Positions 33,498 through 39,673 of a stretch of DNA of 58,665 nt are shown one piece after another. The notes under the pieces were generated by a model. It worked only from the letters and a program-made list of their open reading frames with translations. It did no database searches and was not told the origin of the DNA. Numbering within the stretch: position 1 is the first letter of the stretch; each line of letters begins with the position of its first letter. Source of the stretch: a virus; IMG/VR virus record IMGVR_UViG_3300032242_001675, positions 1-58,665 of that record; one strand, 5' to 3'. The translations under genes and the position numbers were made by a program.

Positions 33498-34478
33498 TTA
33501 GGCTTGTGTGACGCCGAGAGCGCCAAGACGGGTTGCGTTAGGACCCGATGCGATACCGGAAACAAAAATGCCAACCACAAGACGTTTAGTTCCGTCAGCC
33601 GCCGAGGACGGTGTGAGCGTACCGCGCACGTCGCCCGTTGAGCTCGTGGCAGGGTTTGTTTGGTCAGCGACCACGGTCGTAGAGGCGTCTTCTGCGAGGG
33701 TGTTGTTCCAGCCCACGTTGTCAAGGTAGCCGCGGTCAATAAACCTAATTGGGCAACCCAGAACATCCGAAGTACCAATCGAGACAGTACCACCGACAGC
33801 ACCCGAGACGGTAGCTGAGCTGACTTGGTAAAACGCTTTTTTACCGTTGATTGTGGTTGACTGCGTGGTGCCGGTGGCAATGACCTCAGACATCGACTGA
33901 CCGTAGTAGTCAAAGCCGGAAATTGTCACGTTGCGGCTGGTGATCGTACCCGTGCCGATCGTGATGCTGATAGCGCGTGGGCAATCGAGTTGCACGACCG
34001 AGGTACCATCAGCGCGAACGACCGATTTGGTGTTGCCGGTTGCGGCTAATGTTGCAGAGCTTGCGGCTGCGTAAGTCGCGGCGGCAGAGACGTTAGAGGT
34101 AGATTTAGCTTCAGGCACAACGTCCCAAACGTAAATACGACCGAGCGGACCAACGCCTAAGTCCATATTAGTTGGGTCAAAAATTGCGCTATTGCCCGAG
34201 GCGGTAATCGTCGCGCTGGCTGCGGTTTGCGAGTTGGCGACCGTATAAGTCCCTATCCCGCCAGAGCCCGTGCCGAACGCTGTAATGTAAGTCGGGGTTG
34301 CGATGTTTGAGCCCGCAACCCATTGACCAACTTGAATCGGGTCACCAGAAAGCAAAGCGGTGACGGTCAACGTGGTTGTAGAGATAGAACCGGTGAAAAC
34401 CGATTGAACAGGATTGTAGCCAGTACCCATAAAGGTCTGAGCTGTACCTAAATATATATCGTCGCTAAATTGTGGCAT
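33498..34478 (-). CDS. Hypothetical capsid-associated protein
   Basis: 326 residues, beta-rich. It follows the major capsid gene after a strong terminator. The repeated Thr/Ser/Gly strands and lack of charge suggest a decoration or vertex protein. Ends near VGIFVSGIASGPNATRLG. The family is not identified. Confidence 0.65.
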   Translation of the reverse strand: MPQFSDDIYLGTAQTFMGTGYNPVQSVFTGSISTTTLTVTALLSGDPIQVGQWVAGSNIATPTYITAFGTGSGGIGTYTVANSQTAASATITASGNSAIFDPTNMDLGVGPLGRIYVWDVVPEAKSTSNVSAAATYAAASSATLAATGNTKSVVRADGTSVVQLDCPRAISITIGTGTITSRNVTISGFDYYGQSMSEVIATGTTQSTTINGKKAFYQVSSATVSGAVGGTVSIGTSDVLGCPIRFIDRGYLDNVGWNNTLAEDASTTVVADQTNPATSSTGDVRGTLTPSSAADGTKRLVVGIFVSGIASGPNATRLGALGVTQA

Positions 34479-34516
34479 TTTAAAACTCCTGTGGCTTGAA
34501 CCACTCGGGGTTAATC

Positions 34517-34540
34517 AAAAAAGGGTGGGTCACCCCACCC
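34517..34540 (-). terminator. Strong intrinsic terminator after the major capsid gene
   Basis: On the minus strand GGGTGGG (34540-34534), loop GTGA, CCCACCC (34529-34523), then six T (34522-34517). This is a perfect seven-base stem with a textbook T tail. It ends the unit formed by the capsid and its partner gene, so those genes may be expressed to higher level than the following ones. Confidence 0.85.
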
Positions 34541-34555
34541 TCCGGTCTAACTCGC

Positions 34556-35470
34556 TTAAACGCCCGGTGTGCCGTACATCGCACGCGGGTCAGTCCACGA
34601 CGGTATATAACGCTCGGTTGCTTTGTAGCGCATGGAGTCGGTTTCAAAGTCGCCTTCCATGGTCTTCTCAAGCGCCCGACGCATTAAGAGCTTCATACCC
34701 TCTGGTGCATCGGTCTGAACCCACCAGTTCGTGGCTGAGGTCAGACGGCTGATAACGCTAGCACCCTCAGGCAACAACCCGATTGACTTAACGGGGTTGA
34801 TGTCGTTGTTAGCGGTGCCAGTGCGCAGAACCGATTTCAGCAGGACTTCGGCTTGGAACACGTTGCCGGGGGCAACGACCAGCTTCAGCGGCTGAAGGCG
34901 GATCTTCTTACCGTTGTTGTCCACGGCTTGGCGAACCTGAATCAGCATCTGCTCGAGCGAGGTCTGCGACAGGTTGGCGGAGGTGGCCAATTGGTTGGAG
35001 AACGTACCGTTCACGATTGGGTGCGCGGTGTTGGTGAGCGAGACGCCGTCGCCGCCTGTGTAGCTGCTGTTGAACGCGCGGTTCAAGATGTTAGCGCACA
35101 GGAGCTCTTTAGTCTCAACCAACGACTGCGCCAAGTGCTTGGCGTAGACCTGACCGATACGGATGTGGTCGCCGTCCTCGACCAACACTTTCGTTAACGC
35201 AAATGCCAAACCGAACACTTGGTAAACGTAGCGCTGGAGGAACAGCACGCCGCCCTGCTGGTACGAGACGGGCGAACCGTCAGGTAGCTGGGGAGCCGCG
35301 CCAAAGCCGTACAGGACGGGTTCTTCGTGGTAGTTACGGGGGATGCCCATTTGTTCGCGGAAAACGGTAGACCATTCATCCGCACGTTGGTCATAGACGC
35401 CGTCAAAACACTCGTTGAGGATTGGCTCAACGATTGAGCGGAAGTCCGTACTTCTCATTGGAGCTGCCAT
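34556..35470 (-). CDS. Major capsid protein
   Basis: 304 residues. Features of HK97-fold capsid proteins include an N-terminal arm (MRSTDFRSIVEPILNECFDG), a helical spine with YVYQVFGLAFALTKVLVEDG, a loop with NILNRAFNSSYTGGDGVSLT and a P-domain with PLKLVVAPGNVFQAEVLL. AHPIVNGTFSN resembles the gpT-type capsid subunits of Mu-like phages. It lies downstream of scaffold and chaperonin-like genes and upstream of a strong terminator, the usual head order. The start is MAAP at 35470. Confidence 0.85.
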   Translation of the reverse strand: MAAPMRSTDFRSIVEPILNECFDGVYDQRADEWSTVFREQMGIPRNYHEEPVLYGFGAAPQLPDGSPVSYQQGGVLFLQRYVYQVFGLAFALTKVLVEDGDHIRIGQVYAKHLAQSLVETKELLCANILNRAFNSSYTGGDGVSLTNTAHPIVNGTFSNQLATSANLSQTSLEQMLIQVRQAVDNNGKKIRLQPLKLVVAPGNVFQAEVLLKSVLRTGTANNDINPVKSIGLLPEGASVISRLTSATNWWVQTDAPEGMKLLMRRALEKTMEGDFETDSMRYKATERYIPSWTDPRAMYGTPGV

Positions 35471-35483
35471 TTGTCATCTCCCC

Positions 35484-36065
35484 TTAAATAGCGTTAACGG
35501 TTGAAATAAACTGTGGCTTGCTGATCTGCACGCGAACGATCACGTACGAGTCACCCCAGTTGTTATCAACTTGTGGACCGATATCAACGATGCGGAACTG
35601 ACCCGACGAACCCGAACCCACCAGAGTGGATGAAAGGGTCATCTGCGAGAGTCCTGTGGTCGTAGAACCAGCGGTGAAGTTTGACAGGTTGGCTTCGTTA
35701 CCGATTGCGGTTTGCGCCATCGTGCCGTCGGTCTGGATTTCATACACGATCTGCTGATCGTTGTAGAAATAAGCAATAATCGCAGTGCCGGTCGTGCCCG
35801 CAGGCCAATAATTCGACACGCGACGACGACCCGTCGTGTCAGTCCACTCGACGCCCTGAAATGAGCCCGAAACGAGACCGCTGTTGGTGGTGGTGTCAAC
35901 TACCGGCACAATAACGCCAGCGTTGGGTGAATACTGAACGGCTTGACCCTTCAAAATGTTTGAAGAATAGCCGGAGGTGATGCCGTTAGCGAGCGCCTGA
36001 GCACGTTCCAACCCTGTTGGGAAAAATGCTGGACGCAGACCAAAGGGCGCAGAGGTTGCACTCAT
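35484..36065 (-). CDS. Capsid-associated (decoration-like) protein
   Basis: 193 residues, beginning MSATSAPFGLRPAFFPTGLE and containing beta strands and a WTDTTGRRRVSNYWPAG motif. Proteins of this size and start directly upstream of major capsid genes are often decoration or minor head proteins. It forms a two-gene unit with the capsid gene, between a terminator-like hairpin and the terminator at 34517. Confidence 0.72.
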   Translation of the reverse strand: MSATSAPFGLRPAFFPTGLERAQALANGITSGYSSNILKGQAVQYSPNAGVIVPVVDTTTNSGLVSGSFQGVEWTDTTGRRRVSNYWPAGTTGTAIIAYFYNDQQIVYEIQTDGTMAQTAIGNEANLSNFTAGSTTTGLSQMTLSSTLVGSGSSGQFRIVDIGPQVDNNWGDSYVIVRVQISKPQFISTVNAI

Positions 36066-36129
36066 AGGATGCTCCTAAAAATCGGGTTAAATGAAAATTT
36101 TGGTTTCGGCTTTCTTCAAAGCGTCAGGC

Positions 36130-36153
36130 AAAATCACCAAACCTCGTGATTTT
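36130..36153 (-). other. Inverted repeat upstream of the capsid unit
   Basis: AAAATCAC (36130-36137) and GTGATTTT (36146-36153) form a perfect eight-base inverted repeat with an eight-base spacer. The next bases on the minus strand contain TTGCCT, the -35 box shared by this phage's promoters, but no good -10 follows. It could be an operator or a weak terminator. Confidence 0.5.
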
Positions 36154-36169
36154 TAAGAACTTAATCTGT

Positions 36170-36206
36170 AAAACCGACCCGTTTTATGCAAAACGGGCGG
36201 GTTTTT
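36170..36206. terminator. Bidirectional terminator-like hairpin between scaffold-side genes and capsid genes
   Basis: CCCGTTTT (36178-36185) and AAAACGGG (36190-36197) make a perfect eight-base stem with a four-base loop, extended by partial pairing of AAAACC with GGGTTTTT. The plus-strand side ends in five T, the minus side in TTTT. It lies in the 178-bp gap between 36244 and 36065 and may separate two transcripts. Confidence 0.68.
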
Positions 36207-36243
36207 CTAAATTTTAATCAATAAAAACAAAAAAGTAAATGGT

Positions 36244-36771
36244 TTAGTAAAAATCGGGCACCGGAGTACCACTTTCATCAGGAATTCCACCCTCAATGCT
36301 AGCGAGTTGGCGACCTTTCACGCGGCTTTGCTCCACCAACTGCTCCTGCTGGATCTTAATCTTCTCAGATTCATCCATCGGTAGCCAGTGGTGGTTCTCG
36401 GCCATGATGTCTTGGTAGATGTCCATCGGCATCTTACACAGCAACATCTCGTTGCACATGATTTTGCCTGTGTTTTCACCGTCTTTCACTTTGTACGTCT
36501 CGTAGCCCGGCATCTCGGAGGCCTCGACGGGCATGTAGCCCATCTGGAACCGGCGGTGGAGCGGGTCGTACTGGTTGTTAGACGCCAACCAGCACAGGTG
36601 AAAGCCGGGAATATCGGGCATATTCGGCAGGATCTGCTGCGTGAACTCGCTACGGCTACGGCGGCGCTCCTTAGTCAGGGGGAAGTTCTCCTCAGGGGAG
36701 ACGCGGTTAGGGTTTTGGGCGTTGCGCCCTTCGCGGTTTGCACCGGGGTTCTTTTTCAGACGATCATCCAT
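36244..36771 (-). CDS. Hypothetical head-region protein
   Basis: 175 residues. It has MPDIPGFHLCWLASNNQYDP and RRFQMGYMPVEASEMPGYE, and ends with a helical charged segment. The ATG at 36771 has AAGGA eight bases upstream and overlaps the scaffold stop; the longer upstream start was rejected. Its position after scaffold suggests a head completion or minor capsid role. No family recognised. Confidence 0.68.
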   Translation of the reverse strand: MDDRLKKNPGANREGRNAQNPNRVSPEENFPLTKERRRSRSEFTQQILPNMPDIPGFHLCWLASNNQYDPLHRRFQMGYMPVEASEMPGYETYKVKDGENTGKIMCNEMLLCKMPMDIYQDIMAENHHWLPMDESEKIKIQQEQLVEQSRVKGRQLASIEGGIPDESGTPVPDFY

Positions 36772-37726
36772 GTTTATTTTCCTTATCCCATTTAACATAA
36801 TTTTTAATTGCACGAGCCCGAGCTTCGGGGTTATCCCAGACGCCCGCCTCTTTCATTGCCGCTACCCGCTCGGCGCTAATTCTAAACCCACCCCCGCTAC
36901 CGCCCGAAGCCGTGGCCTCGCGCCCCGAGCTGGTTTGTAGGGACTTCACTTTCTTTTTCTCGGTTTTCTTCATGGATGACTCCGTGCGGTGGGGTAGGTA
37001 CTTCTGTACGCGGGAGTCGAGCTCTTCCCAATAGTCCTCGGAGGACGGGTCGTAGCCCTCTTCGGTTAGCTTTTTATCGAGCCGCTGAGCGATTTCCGAG
37101 TCCAAGTCTTTGGCCTGCGGGTCGTACCACGGGTTTCGCTCCATCCAGTCCGCCGCGTTCTTCTGCACCCGAACGTCAGGCACGTTGACCGCTTGCTTTT
37201 GGGGCTGGGACATCTGGCGGGTCGCTTGGTCTTTAATCGACTTCAACGACTCCAGCTTGCGTTGCGACTCGTACATGAGCTCCTGCGCCCGCACGACCGC
37301 ATCGCCGTCTTGGCTCGTGACCGCCTCGCGCATCTTCATCTTAGCGTACTCGACCTGCACCGCAGTGTCGTCAATCGCTTTGTCAACCCGCGCCAGCTCA
37401 GCGCCCGAAGTCCTTTGCTCAAGGCGGGCGAGTTGCTCCGCCATCAACTGGTTTTGCTTTTTAAGCGCATTGATGAGGTGGTTGGACTCCTTCGCCTTCT
37501 CGCGGTGGATGCCTTTTTTCAGTCGGCGCTCCTCGCGTCGGGCGGCGCGAATCGCTTCGCGGTCGGGGTCTTCGTCTAGACCGTCGTCGGTCGGCTTAGG
37601 CTCAGAGACCTCGCCGCCTTCGGCGAGTTCCTCAACGGGGGCTTCCTCACCCTCGGGGAGCTGAACCAGCGCCGAGCCGTCCTGCTCCTCAGCGATCTGC
37701 ATTTCCATTTTTTCGGTAGGGTTCAT
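36764..37726 (-). CDS. Scaffolding-like protein
   Basis: 320 residues, strongly charged and helical. An acidic N-terminus (about 1-50, EEAPVEELAEGGEV) precedes long coiled-coil regions (about 55-170, ALKKQNQLMAEQLARLEQ) and a basic, Gly-rich C-terminus (about 255-320). This acidic-helical-basic layout, located between portal and capsid genes, is typical of scaffolding proteins whose basic end binds capsid subunits. No direct family match. Confidence 0.72.
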   Translation of the reverse strand: MNPTEKMEMQIAEEQDGSALVQLPEGEEAPVEELAEGGEVSEPKPTDDGLDEDPDREAIRAARREERRLKKGIHREKAKESNHLINALKKQNQLMAEQLARLEQRTSGAELARVDKAIDDTAVQVEYAKMKMREAVTSQDGDAVVRAQELMYESQRKLESLKSIKDQATRQMSQPQKQAVNVPDVRVQKNAADWMERNPWYDPQAKDLDSEIAQRLDKKLTEEGYDPSSEDYWEELDSRVQKYLPHRTESSMKKTEKKKVKSLQTSSGREATASGGSGGGFRISAERVAAMKEAGVWDNPEARARAIKNYVKWDKENKHG

Positions 37727-37917
37727 AGGTTATCCTTTTTAAGAGCGCGGTACAGATTGTTGATTTGAGCGCGGAGAAGTTCGTTCTCAGCGGTTAACCT
37801 GACGACATGGGAGTTATACCAGTTAACACTATCGAGCAAGGACTCTGACTGCTCTTTGAAATAGGTTTCCCAATCGAACGATCCGTCGGTTTTGAAAAGT
37901 CGTTTAGCGGGGGTCAT
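37723..37917 (-). CDS. Small helical protein
   Basis: 64 residues with a C-terminal leucine-rich helix (LTAENELLRAQINNLYRALK). It overlaps the scaffold-like gene by four bases, so co-translation with scaffold is likely. Function unknown. Confidence 0.65.
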   Translation of the reverse strand: MTPAKRLFKTDGSFDWETYFKEQSESLLDSVNWYNSHVVRLTAENELLRAQINNLYRALKKDNL

Positions 37918-37929
37918 GTTTGGTTCTCC

Positions 37930-38352
37930 TTAAACGACGAACTGACGCATGTCAAGCACGCGGTCGGCGTTTACTTTGCAAAACAACTCAAAGTCGTTCA
38001 TGATTTGAAACGCAACGGTGTCTTCGGGGTCATCAGGGTGAGGAACCTCAAAACGATCGCCCGACCAACGCGGCACGCGACAAAAATCACCCACTTGAAC
38101 CCAAGTACCCTCAGGCCAATCTTGCGCAGTATCACGGTTTTTAAAACACAACGAGCCCATGCTGATTACTTTTGCTACTAGGGACTGCGCTTTTTCGGTT
38201 TCCCTCGTTTCATTAACCAGAAGTATCCCACCTTTAGAGGCGCGCTTTACGCTTTTAAGCTGTAAAAGAATTCTTGCGCCAAGCGGGGTAACACCGGGGT
38301 CAACGCTTGGGAATGCTTCCTCAAGTGTGGAAAAATCACGTTCAATAGTCAT
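37930..38352 (-). CDS. GroES-like co-chaperonin (capsid folding)
   Basis: 140 residues. TPLGARILLQLKSVKRA (22-38) and the mobile-loop-like SKGGILLVNETRETEKAQ (39-56), followed by VAKVISMG and a VQVGDFCRVPRWSGD segment, match the chaperonin-10 fold. In known phages such proteins pair with host GroEL to fold a capsid protein too large or slow for host GroES. It is placed between portal/HNH genes and scaffold, consistent with capsid assembly. Longer than bacterial GroES, with an acidic extension (about 85-140). Confidence 0.8.
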   Translation of the reverse strand: MTIERDFSTLEEAFPSVDPGVTPLGARILLQLKSVKRASKGGILLVNETRETEKAQSLVAKVISMGSLCFKNRDTAQDWPEGTWVQVGDFCRVPRWSGDRFEVPHPDDPEDTVAFQIMNDFELFCKVNADRVLDMRQFVV

Positions 38353-38361
38353 GTACTGCTC

Positions 38362-38910
38362 CTATGCTGAAACCTTTACGGCTTCGGGTTGAAAAACACT
38401 GTCAATGAGTTTGTTAAGATATTTCATTTCTTGCACACCGCGTCGCGCCTCAGACCAAGGTCCCCGAGGACCGCGCAAAGCTAGTTTATTCTTTTCGGAT
38501 AAAGGTTTTCCTTTTTTGGACAAGCTAACAGATTCGTTCCACTCTGGCGAATGAATCACGTTTTTCTGTCTTTTTGATTTTGCTAAACGCTCGCTTTCAG
38601 AATGCGTCCAGCCGCCCTTACGGTGCTCTTCCGATCGTTTTATTTTGGCGACTTCATACAGACGAGAGTTTGATATCTGGCATTGCTTTGCCATCAATAC
38701 CACAGCGTACCACTGCCTACCCCCGTGCATTCTAGCTAAACAGTTATGCGCAATAAAATGCTCGCGGGCTGTTAGCTCAACGAGATTGGAGGCGTGGTCG
38801 GTGCCCCCCATTGACTTCGGCACTATGTGGTGACGCTCTTTATAACCGGCAACAGTTTTGCGCAGTAACGCTTTAACGATTAACTGCTCATAAACTTTGT
38901 GATAATTCAT
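38362..38910 (-). CDS. HNH homing endonuclease (paralogue of 51752 gene)
   Basis: 182 residues. The HNH motif has HHIVP (27-31), N42 and H51/H55. The first 60 residues align without gaps to the protein at 51752, with 32 identities by my count (MNYxxxYExLIxKA opening). After the HNH core lies a basic helical DNA-binding part with SKKGKPLSEKNK, like NUMOD elements. It sits between unrelated structural genes, as free-standing homing endonucleases do. Function in the phage cycle is not needed. Confidence 0.85.
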   Translation of the reverse strand: MNYHKVYEQLIVKALLRKTVAGYKERHHIVPKSMGGTDHASNLVELTAREHFIAHNCLARMHGGRQWYAVVLMAKQCQISNSRLYEVAKIKRSEEHRKGGWTHSESERLAKSKRQKNVIHSPEWNESVSLSKKGKPLSEKNKLALRGPRGPWSEARRGVQEMKYLNKLIDSVFQPEAVKVSA

Positions 38911-38954
38911 TTCTTTCTCCCAAAGAAATTATTTAATATCTAATTTTAAATCTT

Positions 38955-39236
38955 TTACCAACTCTTAATCTTCTTAATCCCACCCGCTTTACGCAGGTCA
39001 TGGCTGTGGAGTTTCTTGCCCACGGACTTAGGCACTTCGCCCGCGGCCTCGGCGACCTTCGCCGCCTTTTTACGTTTAACAATCTTCCCGTTGCTCAGCT
39101 CAAACTCGTGCTGAGCGCCGTGGGCTTTTTTACCCGCGCGGGCGATTAGCTCGTCGTGCGACCAAGCCTTGCTCGGCGCCACGATCACCTTCCCCGACTT
39201 CTCCTTAATTGCGGGCACCTTAACTTTAAGCGTCAT
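38955..39236 (-). CDS. Basic small head-region protein
   Basis: 93 residues, 25 or more of them Lys. The C-terminal half (IVKRKKAAKVAE, then HSHDLRKAGGIKKIKSW) carries the RKxGG peptide type repeated in other head-region proteins. It could contact DNA or the capsid interior. Overlaps the preceding gene by 11 bases. Confidence 0.65.
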   Translation of the reverse strand: MTLKVKVPAIKEKSGKVIVAPSKAWSHDELIARAGKKAHGAQHEFELSNGKIVKRKKAAKVAEAAGEVPKSVGKKLHSHDLRKAGGIKKIKSW

Positions 39237-39417
39237 CGTCTTTCTCTTTTAGGAGGTCATCAATCATGTCGAGCGCCTCGCCGAGGCCTTGGTACGTGCC
39301 CACGAGGCGCTGGTAGCTCTCAATGTTAATGGCGTGACCGTCGGCGAGCGCAAGAGCGATTGCGTTACGGCGCTCCTTTACCAACCCGATCAGGTCACCC
39401 AGCGCATTAACGCCCAC
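39226..39417 (-). CDS. Small hypothetical protein
   Basis: 63 residues, helical, with ALADGHAINIESYQRLVGTY and LLKEKDDDA. This short family is frequent next to portal genes in podoviruses; its role is unknown. Overlaps both neighbours. Confidence 0.7.
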   Translation of the reverse strand: MGVNALGDLIGLVKERRNAIALALADGHAINIESYQRLVGTYQGLGEALDMIDDLLKEKDDDA

Positions 39418-39673
39418 GAGCCGCCGCCTTACGCATAGGCTTAGGGGTCTGCCCGCCTTTCTTCATCGTGGCGATCTTACCGGCCTCGCCCGCCGCAGGG
39501 CGCCGCAACGGGGGCGGTTCGGAGCCCTTAGCGGGTAGGCGGTCGACGCCTTTCTCAGGCATGACTTTGCCGCCCTCGGCGTACTTCTTAACCTTACCGC
39601 CTTTCTTCAGGTGGTTGGCTTCGCCCTCGCCGCCCATGGCGATCCGTTTATGCATGTTGATTGCTTCACTCAT
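39407..39673 (-). CDS. Basic protein with KKGGKVKKYAEGGKV motif
   Basis: 88 residues. The middle carries LKKGGKVKKYAEGGKV and, later, MKKGGQTPKPMRKAAARGR; all strongly basic. The ATG at 39673 has AGGAG eight bases before it and overlaps the portal stop by eight bases; the longer upstream frame lies inside the portal gene. Related short motifs occur in the 241-residue protein at 32759. Confidence 0.7.
   Translation of the reverse strand: MSEAINMHKRIAMGGEGEANHLKKGGKVKKYAEGGKVMPEKGVDRLPAKGSEPPPLRRPAAGEAGKIATMKKGGQTPKPMRKAAARGR

Noticed and set aside
36126-36131. TTGCCT promoter before the capsid unit
   Set aside because: The -35 box is present on the minus strand, but no acceptable -10 lies 16-18 bases downstream, and it abuts a hairpin.
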